Source: a virus
Direction: 5' to 3' (one strand)
DNA: 64,000 nucleotides
Virus record (IMG/VR): IMGVR_UViG_3300017989_000057
Span: 96,682-160,681 of that record
Shown here: piece after piece, positions 34,759 to 43,189 of the stretch
Layout: each line of letters begins with the position of its first letter
Numbering within the stretch: the stretch's first letter is position 1
The notes under the pieces: model-generated
The model's input: only the letters and a program-made list of their open reading frames with translations
Database searches by the model: none
What the model was told of the DNA's origin: nothing
Program-made: the position numbers and the translations under genes

Positions 34759-35172
34759 CTAGCAACTGATCTTCTCCGTCAGCCTTGCGACACCTTCCTG
34801 GTTCGTCTGTTTCTCTGGGTATGCGAAGTGCTTATGGACGAGTTTCCCGTTGAAGAAAACGCCGTAGTAGCGGTCATCGACTATCCCCACCATGAATTCA
34901 GGCAGGCCGTCTGGGAAAAACTGGGCGACGAACTCATCCACCTCATCTTCATCATCCAGCAGCATATCGAGGTAGTGACCCTCTTTGGTCTGGAGTTCTG
35001 GACAACTCAGGTTGTCCCCTTCGACGACCACCTCGCCAGTGCAGGACTCACCCCACCCTTCGTACAGATGGTCTTGATGCCACGCTGCGAGTTCTTCTGT
35101 GTCGAAAAACCTGGGGTATGCAGAACCGTCCCCACCGTTGTCCACAGAGTAGTAAAGCGTCAACTAAGCCAT
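34759..35172 (-). CDS. hypothetical acidic protein with an in-frame amber at codon 3
   Basis: A GGAGGG ribosome site precedes ATG-GCT-TAG-TTG in one frame, after which 134 codons stay open. Either TAG (35164-35166) is read as an amino acid, giving a 137-residue product, or translation restarts at the TTG. The protein is acidic (DEDEVDEFVAQFFPDG) with a beta-rich start; no family recognised. An element similar to the repeated upstream element lies at 35190-35210. Confidence 0.6.
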
Positions 35173-35189
35173 TTTGTTCCCTCCGAAAC

Positions 35190-35215
35190 ACATACACAGT
35201 AAACTGGTTGTGGCT
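35190..35215 (-). promoter_or_regulatory. weak copy of the repeated upstream element
   Basis: Minus strand reads AACCAGTTTACTGTGTATGTG just before the ribosome site of the acidic protein. It resembles the AACCAGTTTGGCCTGTGTGTG half of the element at 49414, 55051 and 63665 but lacks the distal CTGC...AAAGTC half. Confidence 0.35.
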
Positions 35216-35251
35216 GATGCCTACAAATCGAATGGCGCAAAGGCCGAACAC

Positions 35252-35340
35252 CGATTGGGGGACTTGAACCCCCAATACGGGCGAGACGCCGCAGACCACA
35301 GCCCGGCAGTCCTTAACGTCCCTTGGCTATCCCCGTATCG
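35252..35340 (-). ncRNA. tRNA-like sequence with an intact T-arm
   Basis: Minus strand contains GGGGGTTCAAGTCCCCC, a perfect T-stem/T-loop, and upstream a D-arm-like ATAGCCAAGG...GTTAAGG. However, ATACGGG pairs with CCCGTAT on the wrong side of the T-arm and no good anticodon stem or acceptor stem closes. It may be a decayed tRNA, a tRNA with an unusual long arm, or a tRNA mimic. Confidence 0.35.
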
Positions 35341-35360
35341 CACCATGCATCGGCAGCCGT

Positions 35361-35549
35361 TTAGAGCTTGAAAGTCTTACCGATAGAGGGGCACCGCTGC
35401 ACCTCTTCGATGATCCAAGCTCGTAGTCTTGCTTCGAGCTTCTCAAGAGCATCTTTCGACACCCTGGTAATTGGCATTCCGGGACGCATACTTTTGAACT
35501 TCGCCAGGATGAACTTCTTTGTCGCAGCTTGATTAAGGATGCTCGACAT
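35361..35549 (-). CDS. small protein with weak histone-fold-like pattern
   Basis: 62 residues. The stretch PITRVSKDALEKLEARLRAWIIEE followed by GKTFKL loosely resembles the central and last helices of minimal histone-fold proteins, where a basic residue precedes SKDAL and GRKT closes. Basic overall. The resemblance is weak and could be chance; otherwise it is a hypothetical helical protein one base upstream of the DUF2997 gene end. Confidence 0.5.
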   Translation of the reverse strand: MSSILNQAATKKFILAKFKSMRPGMPITRVSKDALEKLEARLRAWIIEEVQRCPSIGKTFKL

Positions 35550-35755
35550 TACCTACCTCCCACTTGACGGTTCCGGGTACTTGTGGTGCGCCGCTGGCGA
35601 TACTCAGGCTTGTCTTTTTGCGACACTCGCTTTCCCAGAGCCTCTTCGATTTCGCCAATGAAAGACGAGCATTCTGGGCCAATAAATCCTTCTCCGTCTA
35701 TAGAACAGTTGCCATCATGATCAATTTCAATAACAATTTGTTTTTGTTGTCTCAT
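35549..35755 (-). CDS. DUF2997-family protein
   Basis: 68 residues. KQIVIEIDHDGNCSIDGEGFIGPECSSFIGEIEEALG is the DUF2997 pattern: two beta strands, a GPxC turn and a helix ending EALG. From memory such genes are often found next to DUF1257 and a Ycf46-like AAA+ gene; both occur here at 39589 and 41620, separated by inserted genes. Role unknown; possibly a small partner or substrate adaptor of that AAA+ protein. Confidence 0.75.
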   Translation of the reverse strand: MRQQKQIVIEIDHDGNCSIDGEGFIGPECSSFIGEIEEALGKRVSQKDKPEYRQRRTTSTRNRQVGGR

Positions 35756-35757
35756 AT

Positions 35758-36270
35758 CTATTGCCTTTCAACTTCTTTGTATGTTTTTCCGCTTTTGATT
35801 TCACTAATTATAGAGTGGCTGACGCCCAGTCTTTTTGATATGGATGTGACAGTCTCGCCATCGACAATGGCAAGCAGTATGTTTTTTACTTGCTCTACCG
35901 AGAACTTCGCCTGTGCATTTTTGCTACCCGTAGTAGCGGTTCCATGGCGAATAGCATCTTGCATATTGTCTGATCTTGTTCCCCAGGCTAGGTTGCGACT
36001 ATTATTGTTCGTTTTGCACCCATCGAGATGCAGTACTTCGTGTTTATTAGAAGGGCGTGGGCCAACGAATGTTTCGGCAACGATGGTGTGTACCCTCTTT
36101 CTGGTCCTTTTCCCATTTCGATACAAACACACCATCAAGTAGTTTCCATTGTCTGGCATCTGTGACAAAATTGTATTGGGTTGTGCTCCTTGACCGCCTT
36201 TGATGCGTTTAATACTGCCGGTATCGGATACTTGGTATATACCTTCATATCCAACCACATCTTTCCACAC
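35758..36270 (-). CDS. free-standing HNH homing endonuclease (NUMOD4-HNH-HTH)
   Basis: 170 residues. NUMOD4 (WKDVVGYEGIYQVSDTGSIK), HNH core (VLHLDGCKTNNNSRNLAWGT) and C-terminal HTH (VTSISKRLGVSHSIISEIKS). Two bases separate it from each neighbouring gene. It splits the small-gene run between the DUF2997 gene and the gene at 36273. Confidence 0.86.
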   Translation of the reverse strand: MWKDVVGYEGIYQVSDTGSIKRIKGGQGAQPNTILSQMPDNGNYLMVCLYRNGKRTRKRVHTIVAETFVGPRPSNKHEVLHLDGCKTNNNSRNLAWGTRSDNMQDAIRHGTATTGSKNAQAKFSVEQVKNILLAIVDGETVTSISKRLGVSHSIISEIKSGKTYKEVERQ

Positions 36271-36272
36271 AG

Positions 36273-36875
36273 TTACTTCTCCGCTTCGTGTAGGAGTTCT
36301 TCGAAGTATGCCTGACTTTCTGCTTCGGTCAGACGACCCTTGAGATTCTTTTTGCGCTTGGCTGCTAGTGCCAAGACATCGGATGCGTCACATAGGCAGT
36401 CAATAGCCGACTTGAAACTACCCAGGTCTGCCTGGATTTGTGCTAGTCCCATGACACGTTTTTTTCTACGTTGCGTTATGATCTCTGTTTCCGTGTATAT
36501 GGATATACTGACACCTGATTCCCATTTTGCCGTGATACAAACGCCTTCGTGACCCCAGATTCTAAGATAGTAAGTTCGTGGTTTCAATAGACGTTTGAGT
36601 TCGGCTACCGCCGCAGCTTTGGTGAAGGTTGACTTTGCGCCAACAGGGACGAAACCACGTCCGGTTTCCAGGATAACTCCTGGGGACTTTGAGCACTGCA
36701 TACACTCGTTGTCCGGTTTCATACTGAAGTCACAGTGGGTGGTTGGGATGCGTCTACCACACACAGTGTGTGCCATCTGACGATCATTAAGAATCGAATC
36801 GACGTGACGAACACGGTGCCACACAGCCCCTTTGCGACTGAGTGATTTCCGGTACCATCCTCTGAACACTTCCAT
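36273..36875 (-). CDS. hypothetical protein with zinc-like cysteines
   Basis: 200 residues. Cys/His residues in HTVCGRRIPTTHCDF and NECMQCSK could bind zinc near residues 37-62. The remainder mixes beta strands and a helical acidic C-terminus (LTEAESQAYFEELLHEAEK). No family recognised. Confidence 0.6.
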   Translation of the reverse strand: MEVFRGWYRKSLSRKGAVWHRVRHVDSILNDRQMAHTVCGRRIPTTHCDFSMKPDNECMQCSKSPGVILETGRGFVPVGAKSTFTKAAAVAELKRLLKPRTYYLRIWGHEGVCITAKWESGVSISIYTETEIITQRRKKRVMGLAQIQADLGSFKSAIDCLCDASDVLALAAKRKKNLKGRLTEAESQAYFEELLHEAEK

Positions 36876-36876
36876 C

Positions 36877-37080
36877 TTACTCCCCTTCTACGAGTTTCTG
36901 TAGGAGTCTGGCGAACATCACCTCACCGGCATCCCTACCCCCTGCATAGGCATCGTCTATATTGCCGCCACAGTAATCGTAGACCATGAATTCTGGATCG
37001 TCAGGCCAGCACTCTCTTGTAGCCGTTTCCTTGATCAATGTGAATATCGCATCAAGTCTGTCTTTGCTGTCGTCGCCCAT
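36877..37080 (-). CDS. hypothetical small acidic protein
   Basis: 67 residues from the ATG overlapping the previous stop (TAATG). Acidic with a helical start and a Gly/Asp-rich middle (YDYCGGNIDDAYAGGRDAGE). No family recognised. Confidence 0.55.
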   Translation of the reverse strand: MGDDSKDRLDAIFTLIKETATRECWPDDPEFMVYDYCGGNIDDAYAGGRDAGEVMFARLLQKLVEGE

Positions 37081-37301
37081 TATTCGTCCCACTCCGATCC
37101 GCCGAATTCATCGGCGATATGAGATGCCAACGAAACGATCCTCTTGGCGGTCTCAACCTGCTTCTGTTGATCCTTGACCTTCCCCTTCCAGCGGGCAACC
37201 GAAAGCTCAAGGGTGCTAACTCTGCGCTGTAGCCGCTTGAGTTCTTCCCTGACAGCCTTGTTGATCGATTTGTCGTTTACGTCAACTGTCACTCTCGCCA
37301 T
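37080..37301 (-). CDS. small coiled-coil protein
   Basis: 73 residues. Residues about 12-55 form a heptad-like, highly charged helix (VREELKRLQRRVSTLELSVARW), predicting a coiled coil. Likely a dimeric small phage protein; function unknown. It overlaps both neighbours. Confidence 0.6.
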   Translation of the reverse strand: MARVTVDVNDKSINKAVREELKRLQRRVSTLELSVARWKGKVKDQQKQVETAKRIVSLASHIADEFGGSEWDE

Positions 37302-37548
37302 CGTATCGGTCTCCCCCAGGTGAGAAATGTTCTATTTCCCACTCGATTGCTGTTTCTCGGTTCGTATGAGTGTACAAGACTTCTCCGCTGAGAGATAATA
37401 CTTCCCAGCTTTGCTTTGCCTCGTTGAACTCAACGTTAGACGCCTTGCGCACTTTGACAATTTCCCCGATGGAATATAAATCGATGATGTCGGTATATAG
37501 GCACCTAACATTCCCATCCTCGTCAATCTCCAGTGTTGTTTTGTTCAT
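37282..37548 (-). CDS. hypothetical protein
   Basis: 88 residues from ATG 37548, which follows GGAG by eight bases. N-terminal beta strands (TTLEIDEDGNVRCLYTD) resemble the start of other small nucleic-acid-associated phage proteins. Acidic C-terminus. It overlaps the end of an HNH gene by 26 bases. Confidence 0.55.
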   Translation of the reverse strand: MNKTTLEIDEDGNVRCLYTDIIDLYSIGEIVKVRKASNVEFNEAKQSWEVLSLSGEVLYTHTNRETAIEWEIEHFSPGGDRYDGESDS

Positions 37549-38182
37549 TTGGTTTTGCTCCATTCGCTTTTGTTGTTAGCGCTTTGGCAACAGACCAGTT
37601 GTATCTAAAAATACGACACCAAAGAGTGTGTCTATTTATGCCCAACTCTTCTGACCACTCAGGCAGACTTTTGGTTTTGCCATCATATGTTAAGATACAA
37701 TTGTTCCGTTTGTTCCTGGCATTTTGTTGTGGTTCTACCCAGCGACAATTTCCAGGTTTATAGTGATCATTATTATCTATTCTATCTATTTGACACGAAA
37801 CTGTTGGTGGCTCACCCATGTCTGCTAGAAAATTTTCGAATTTTTTCAACCTTCGACACACCCCAATCCCTCTCCCACCGTACAGATAATAATACTGATG
37901 ATTTGGATTTTTACATCGGGAGATAATGTTTTCCCATGTTCTGTACGTCTTGCTTTTCTGATTGTTTTTTCTGTGGCCATGTTTTGTGAATCTGGTTGCA
38001 GATTTTTCGTTTTTAAGACAACCACAGCTTTTTGTGTGCACGCTTCTTAGGCTATAACCAGACACAAGATGGGTGTTGCCACAACAACACCTACATAACC
38101 ACATTACTTCTTTGCTGTGGCTACTACCACACCGTTTCATGACCACAAGCCTGCCGAATTTCTGTCCAGTCAGATCAATCAA
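37523..38182 (-). CDS. HNH-type homing endonuclease (zinc-ribbon/HNH phage family), paralogue
   Basis: 219 residues, paralogue of the gene at 33251 with the same order: Cys module (MWLCRCCCGN, TKSCGCLK), LYGGRGIGVCRRL, FLADMGEPP, IDRIDNNDHYKPGNCRW, then an HTH-like segment (SLPEWSEELGINRHTLWCRI). AT-rich, lying immediately before the IMPDH-family stop/start junction, so it has entered between cotranscribed genes. Confidence 0.85.
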   Translation of the reverse strand: MIDLTGQKFGRLVVMKRCGSSHSKEVMWLCRCCCGNTHLVSGYSLRSVHTKSCGCLKNEKSATRFTKHGHRKNNQKSKTYRTWENIISRCKNPNHQYYYLYGGRGIGVCRRLKKFENFLADMGEPPTVSCQIDRIDNNDHYKPGNCRWVEPQQNARNKRNNCILTYDGKTKSLPEWSEELGINRHTLWCRIFRYNWSVAKALTTKANGAKPNEQNNTGD

Positions 38183-39196
38183 CTAACTATCCTTTGGCAT
38201 TGTTTCGCTGAGAGATAGTGGGCTCACCACAACGTACTTCACAGCAGACCGTAGTTGGTCAAGATTCTCAGCGCCACCCATCGCAAGACCAGACCTGATT
38301 CCCTTGATGTACTCGCCCACGACTTCTTCTGTCTGGCCTCTGTCCCCCATCTCGATCTCGACACCCTCTGGGGCAATGTCTGGCCTACCGGAAACGGCAC
38401 GACTGCTCATTCCACGGTACATCTTACGACCGTCAATACGGGGGGTCGCATTCGTTCCAGCCAACATGTACCCGATCATACACGCATCAGCGCCAGCCCA
38501 AAGAGCCTTGACCATATCTCCGCTGGTTCTAAGTCCACCATCAGCGATAATAGAAATGCCGCCATATCCAGCTTCTAGAGACTGGTATGCTTCTTGGATG
38601 GCTGCTAGCTGTGGATAACCAAACCCAGTGACTAGTCTGGTAGTACAAGCTGCTCCAGGGCCGATGCCGACCTTAATGGCATCCACACCATGATCTGCGA
38701 ATTTGCGGGTGGCCTCTGGGGTACACACGTTGCCAGCCATAATGATGAAGTGGTGGTGATCTTTCAGTCCTACCAAAATCTTGATGGCTTCATACATCTT
38801 TTCGTGATCGCCATGAGCCACATCCAGACAGATGACGTTGCATCCAGCGTTGAGTAGTAGCTGTGCCTTTTGGCCTACGTCCCCCTTGATGCCGATTGCA
38901 CACCCAATGTTGTTTGCCCCTTGGTTGCGAGCCCAATGGATTTCGCGTATTTGTCTACCCATCTCTTCGTCTGGGTCAAGATTGATGTGACGGCTGAGGA
39001 TACCGAGACCGCCGATCTTGTCCATGACTACGAGCATATACTTCCCGGTAATCGAATCCATTGGGGCGGAGATAAGTGGAGACCTCAACTCCAATTTGCC
39101 AAGATGCGTTGACACATCCGGCACTGTCCGCGAGTCCAGTTTGGAGTATTGCGGGACGAGCAAGATGTCGTTGAAACACAGCTTTCGATCCTGCAT
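38183..39196 (-). CDS. IMP dehydrogenase / GMP reductase family enzyme
   Basis: 337 residues, the length of GMP reductase or a CBS-less IMPDH. LCFNDILLVPQYS and APMDSITG open the barrel; IKVGIGPGAACTTRLVTGFGYPQL is the catalytic Cys loop, in a form close to GuaC; IIADGGLRTSGDMVKALWAGAD binds phosphate, and KMYRGMSSRAVSG is the flap region seen in both. It interconverts guanine and inosine nucleotides; direction (GuaB or GuaC) is not decided by sequence alone. Confidence 0.88.
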   Translation of the reverse strand: MQDRKLCFNDILLVPQYSKLDSRTVPDVSTHLGKLELRSPLISAPMDSITGKYMLVVMDKIGGLGILSRHINLDPDEEMGRQIREIHWARNQGANNIGCAIGIKGDVGQKAQLLLNAGCNVICLDVAHGDHEKMYEAIKILVGLKDHHHFIIMAGNVCTPEATRKFADHGVDAIKVGIGPGAACTTRLVTGFGYPQLAAIQEAYQSLEAGYGGISIIADGGLRTSGDMVKALWAGADACMIGYMLAGTNATPRIDGRKMYRGMSSRAVSGRPDIAPEGVEIEMGDRGQTEEVVGEYIKGIRSGLAMGGAENLDQLRSAVKYVVVSPLSLSETMPKDS

Positions 39197-39205
39197 GGGT
39201 TACTC

Positions 39206-39583
39206 CTATAGTTCGATTCGCCGCACAGACGAATGCTTCCTCTTCTCAGTTGGTTTGGTGATCGGCTTTGGCTTCTTGATCCTGACCTGACTGATTTGCC
39301 CGTCACCATTAGATACAGTCACAGCACCGCACATCATAAAAAACTGAGATGGGCTGATAAGGTCAATACCCATAGACCTGGCCTTCTCAGCTTTGATAGA
39401 CTTACTATTCGCATCAGCGATAACCAGGATGGTGGTCCTGTTGGTGACAGAGTTGGTTACATCTGCGCCAGCGCCGAGTGCGATAGCCTGCATTTCCGAC
39501 CGTGGTCTCGGGGACTTACCGGTGAAACAAAAGACAGCTTCTTTCAGCTTGCCGGTGTCTTCGTTGATGAATTTCAAGGCCAT
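39206..39583 (-). CDS. BRCT-domain protein
   Basis: 125 residues. KEAVFCFTGKSPRPRSEMQAIALGAGADVTNSVTNRTTILVIAD with KAEKARSMGIDLISPSQFFMM is a single BRCT domain of the DNA-ligase/replication-factor-C type. The C-terminus is basic. No ligase core is attached or seen in the window, so it may be a stand-alone BRCT that recruits proteins to DNA ends. Confidence 0.82.
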   Translation of the reverse strand: MALKFINEDTGKLKEAVFCFTGKSPRPRSEMQAIALGAGADVTNSVTNRTTILVIADANSKSIKAEKARSMGIDLISPSQFFMMCGAVTVSNGDGQISQVRIKKPKPITKPTEKRKHSSVRRIEL

Positions 39584-39588
39584 GATCT

Positions 39589-40002
39589 CTACCTATAACC
39601 AGTGACAACGACTCTCTGACGACCACCGGGACATCTTTCTCTGGTGACTGTACGACCACGCGATTCCTGCTCGCGTCGTACTTTATGGAACGCATAATTG
39701 CCTTTGAGTTGTCCGACCCACTGCTCACCATATCGACCTCGATCATACGCAGATATGATTGCTGCGTAGCTTCCTTCGTCATCCTTGACGAACCCAATGT
39801 CGTTAGAAGCACTGCCGACATGCTTCTTTCTGATAATTACGTGTGCAGTCTCAGGGCGCTGATCTCCACGATATCCAAATAGATGCTGAGGAACCTGGTG
39901 GACTTCAATTTGCTGACGAGTCCACTCACCAGTTTCCATTAGAGCATCTACGAGAGCGGCCTCATCTTTGAATTGGGTTTTGACGGTGCAGTATCTAGAC
40001 AT
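39589..40002 (-). CDS. DUF1257 (Ycf35-like) protein
   Basis: 137 residues from ATG 40002 (TAATG overlap with the upstream stop). The N-terminus CTVKTQFKDEAALVDAL, the segment LFGYRGDQRPETAHVIIRKKHVGSASNDIGF and ISAYDRGRYGEQWVGQL fit the DUF1257 family, which includes the plastid/cyanobacterial Ycf35 protein. It is three genes downstream of a Ycf46-like AAA+ protein. Molecular role unknown. Confidence 0.75.
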   Translation of the reverse strand: MSRYCTVKTQFKDEAALVDALMETGEWTRQQIEVHQVPQHLFGYRGDQRPETAHVIIRKKHVGSASNDIGFVKDDEGSYAAIISAYDRGRYGEQWVGQLKGNYAFHKVRREQESRGRTVTRERCPGGRQRVVVTGYR

Positions 40003-40583
40003 TAGAGTTCTCCACGAGCTTTCAACCACCTCGCCCTTGCGAACGCATTCATCGAACGAAATGTGTCTGCGATAAATTCATCATCGAACTTATCGCAACC
40101 ACAGCCAGGACAGTCGTCGTCGTCGTCATCGTCTTCGTCGTCCGACTCATCCCAACATCCACACGTATCTGGATCGAGACCGCAGTGAATACATTCGTCG
40201 TTGTTACAAAGACAATCTTCCCATGGCTGTTCACACTCTGGACAATAAGTGTCCAGACAATCTTCACACAAGAGTTTGCCATCTACACGATCGCAGCATC
40301 CACACTGATCACACCCTGCGTTGCCGGTATCTTCTCCGTCGCCATCTAGTTCGACGATACGAACCGGCTTAAGCGCTATAGCGAATTTGGGAACATCACG
40401 AGATGGATCGTGGTTCTCACGCATCTTCCTTAGCTCTGCTGCAACACCGCCGTTAATGCCAGAGTCAAATGTGGTAAAAATCTTGTCGTGTAATTCGATA
40501 CACCGACCGCCTGCGTAGTATCCGATTCCCCACGCAACTCCAGAGTGGTAACAACCACCCATCTGAATATCATGTTCACACAT
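40002..40583 (-). CDS. cysteine-rich acidic zinc protein
   Basis: 193 residues. The first 80 residues lack a known fold. Residues about 90-155 contain many CxxC pairs (CDQCGCCDRV, CEDCLDTYCPEC, CIHCGLDPDTCGC), then a run of Asp/Glu and a final CPGCGC. The style resembles the Cys repeats of the E2-like protein at 52091 but without regular spacing. It lies between the DUF1257 and DUF3150 genes in one operon. Confidence 0.65.
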   Translation of the reverse strand: MCEHDIQMGGCYHSGVAWGIGYYAGGRCIELHDKIFTTFDSGINGGVAAELRKMRENHDPSRDVPKFAIALKPVRIVELDGDGEDTGNAGCDQCGCCDRVDGKLLCEDCLDTYCPECEQPWEDCLCNNDECIHCGLDPDTCGCWDESDDEDDDDDDDCPGCGCDKFDDEFIADTFRSMNAFARARWLKARGEL

Positions 40584-40598
40584 TACGCTTTCTCCAGT

Positions 40599-41609
40599 TT
40601 ACAGTACGACCCGCCTCTTCAATTCACCAATGAACTTACTACCACTTTGACCCTCGGCAGCAGCCTTATTCCTAATGGCTTCGAGTGCCTTCGTGACGCT
40701 GTTCTTGACGGTAGCAGATTCGAAATCCTGCGGCGCAACACCGGCATCCAGGAATGTGTCCCTGAATTCAGTCAACATATTCTCAATTTCTCCGTCGCCA
40801 AAGATGTTCATCGACCGGAAGCGATCGACGTAGTTTCGGAAACAAGAGATTGACTTCGGAGTCAGCCGCTTACTGTCTGTTTCGTCGCCAAATGGTTTCC
40901 CGTTGATTCTGGCGGTCATCAACTCACAGAATCGCACAGTTTCATCACGCATAGCAGTGACATACTCGCCGACGAACTCACCAACTTCGTTCTGCATCTG
41001 CCGACGAAGTTCTGCCTCTTTCTCGTCTTGCACCTTCTGCCGGGCGACCACTTCCTCGGCGCTGGTGGCCTCGATAGACCCCATTCCAGCGATACGGAAC
41101 GTGAACCAATCGAACTGGAACCTCTCCCGCAGGGCCTTCGGATTTGGCGGGTAGTGACCCTTTAGACACTTGTCCCAAAATTCTGGGTGTGCTTCCCTGA
41201 CCGTCTTGACAAGATCATCGAACCTGACGATGAAGCTATCGACACGCTGGAAAAACTCTTCCTTGAGCCCAGCAATCTGTTGTTCGACTGTCGGCAGCAT
41301 CTTTGCCGGAACGAAGTGGGCGTTGGCAATACCAAACGGCACCGACCACCGTTCAAGCGCCTTACGGGCACGCTGCTCGATCTGTGTAAGGGCCTGGAGT
41401 TCCGACTTCGGAACCATCAGCTTCCTGCCGAGATTGACAATCTCTTCAGGGAGCCTATCAGGATCATACCCCACACGGACCAGATCGTGTCGGGTTAACA
41501 TCTTGCGGCCCGACCACATCTTGATCTTCAGGTTTACCAAACAACCAACTTCAAACAGGTTGATGGCATCCTGATCCGACTTCGGTTTCTGTGCTGTAGC
41601 CGTACTCAT
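40599..41609 (-). CDS. DUF3150-like protein
   Basis: 336 residues, mostly helical. The N-terminal segment NLFEVGCLVNLKIKMWSGRKML and later FDDLVKTVREAHPEFWDKC fit the DUF3150 family, usually encoded beside an AAA+ ATPase, as here (Ycf46-like gene ten bases upstream). Probably a substrate or partner of that ATPase. The assignment rests on pattern memory. Confidence 0.65.
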   Translation of the reverse strand: MSTATAQKPKSDQDAINLFEVGCLVNLKIKMWSGRKMLTRHDLVRVGYDPDRLPEEIVNLGRKLMVPKSELQALTQIEQRARKALERWSVPFGIANAHFVPAKMLPTVEQQIAGLKEEFFQRVDSFIVRFDDLVKTVREAHPEFWDKCLKGHYPPNPKALRERFQFDWFTFRIAGMGSIEATSAEEVVARQKVQDEKEAELRRQMQNEVGEFVGEYVTAMRDETVRFCELMTARINGKPFGDETDSKRLTPKSISCFRNYVDRFRSMNIFGDGEIENMLTEFRDTFLDAGVAPQDFESATVKNSVTKALEAIRNKAAAEGQSGSKFIGELKRRVVL

Positions 41610-41619
41610 GGGTACCTCC

Positions 41620-43179
41620 TTAGCCTAGTGAGACTTTCCTTCCGCCGATCTTGGGTGGCGGACTCTTCTTCGGTGGGTTAGCAGGCTTAGCGTGGCGCTC
41701 GCACCACTGCTTAGTATCTGCAATACGCTGTGCTTCCGTCTTTGACAACGGAATGATTTCTGGGACAGCACGATCCAGGTGTTTCTGTTCGAGTTGTCCA
41801 CCTTCTGCGAATGCCATCTTGAGACCGAGCTTGATGATTTGCTCAATATCAGCCCCGGTGTATCCATCTGTCGCCTTTGCCATTGCCTCAAGGTCGAACG
41901 ACTTGGGTTTCCTACCTCTCTTAGACAGGTGGATACAGAAGATTTCCTGTCGTTCGGTGATGGTAGGAAGGTCGAGCCCATAGATTTCATCGAAACGACC
42001 CTTACGACAAAACTCCGGTGGTAGCGATTGCACTTGGTTCGCAGTGGCAATCGCATAGACTGGGGAACTTCTGTCGTTTAACCACTTGATGAACGAGCCA
42101 AAGACACGACGGGACGCACCGCCGTCCATGTCTCCCGCACCGCCGAAGCCCTTCTCGATCTCGTCAAGCTGCAACACACATGGGGCTATGCTCTCCAGCA
42201 TCTTGATTGCTTCCCTCATGTTCTTCTCAGACTCGCCAACAAACTTGTCCATCAGATTGCCGACATCCATTGCAATAAGAGGAAGTCCAAGCTCCGACGC
42301 TATCGCCAGAGACAGCAGTGTCTTACCACAGCCTGGGATACCAACAAGCATAAGACCCCGTGGAAACTCAATGCCGAACTCCCGTGCTTCGTGTGTGAAG
42401 CAGGGCTGGTCGAGCAGAACATGCTGTTTCAATGCGTCGTAACCACCGACTATCGACAATCCGCCCTTCGGCGGTTCTACATATGTCAATAGACCTGATG
42501 CCCTGATTACACCCGCCTTCTCCCTAACGATGGTTCGCACGGCGTCTGGATTCAAGTCCTTGTGCTTTCGCAGTGCCAATGCGACACGATCTACTGTCTG
42601 TTGGGAAGTCATGCCGCGACACGCATCGACGATTTGTGGTATCATATCCTTGTTCGGTTTGAACTTGGTTCCATCCGCCTTGGTAACGTCGCTACACACA
42701 AAGCCGATCCGCTCATTGATCTGATCGTTTCCCGGCAAGGCGAAGTCGATCTGAGTGATGTCATGTAGCAGAGGCTTTGGGACATCGAAGTCTGGCCCGA
42801 CGAAAACGATGGTCTGACGAACAGACGCCACGATACGACGAAGCTCATCCAGCCATCCGATGACGATATCGTAACCTGGGTAGGTTTCGTGTTTCAGATA
42901 CCCACCGAAGTCACGCAACACACAAATGACGCCCTCCGGGAAGTCGAGGATTGCCCGGAGTTGGTCTTCGACTGGGGCCGTTTCCTTGACATCACAAACT
43001 GACGTGCCCTTCACATCCGTCCACCCCTGAGCGATAGACCAGATGTAGACTTTCCGGTCGGTAGCCTCAGCAACGTCTGCGATCTCGCTGATAGCACGAT
43101 CTTTCTCAAAGGTGTCTACGTGCAGCAGAGCGTGACCTGAACAAACATAATCGCAGATATCTGTTTTGAAATCAGACAT
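41620..43179 (-). CDS. ycf46: Ycf46-like AAA+ ATPase
   Basis: About 519 residues from ATG 43179, eight bases after GGAG. The N-terminal 200 residues match the Ycf46 domain (LLHVDTFEKDRAI, YIWSIAQGW). The AAA+ module follows: Walker A GIPGCGKT, Walker B CVLQLDEIEKGF, sensor 1 YAIATANQ, Arg-finger region CRKGRFDEIY, and GYTGADIEQIIKLGL is the sensor 2/lid helix. CDC48/FtsH-like remodeller without protease domain. It is encoded with DUF3150, DUF1257 and DUF2997 genes. Confidence 0.85.
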   Translation of the reverse strand: MSDFKTDICDYVCSGHALLHVDTFEKDRAISEIADVAEATDRKVYIWSIAQGWTDVKGTSVCDVKETAPVEDQLRAILDFPEGVICVLRDFGGYLKHETYPGYDIVIGWLDELRRIVASVRQTIVFVGPDFDVPKPLLHDITQIDFALPGNDQINERIGFVCSDVTKADGTKFKPNKDMIPQIVDACRGMTSQQTVDRVALALRKHKDLNPDAVRTIVREKAGVIRASGLLTYVEPPKGGLSIVGGYDALKQHVLLDQPCFTHEAREFGIEFPRGLMLVGIPGCGKTLLSLAIASELGLPLIAMDVGNLMDKFVGESEKNMREAIKMLESIAPCVLQLDEIEKGFGGAGDMDGGASRRVFGSFIKWLNDRSSPVYAIATANQVQSLPPEFCRKGRFDEIYGLDLPTITERQEIFCIHLSKRGRKPKSFDLEAMAKATDGYTGADIEQIIKLGLKMAFAEGGQLEQKHLDRAVPEIIPLSKTEAQRIADTKQWCERHAKPANPPKKSPPPKIGGRKVSLG

Positions 43180-43189
43180 TGACATTCTC

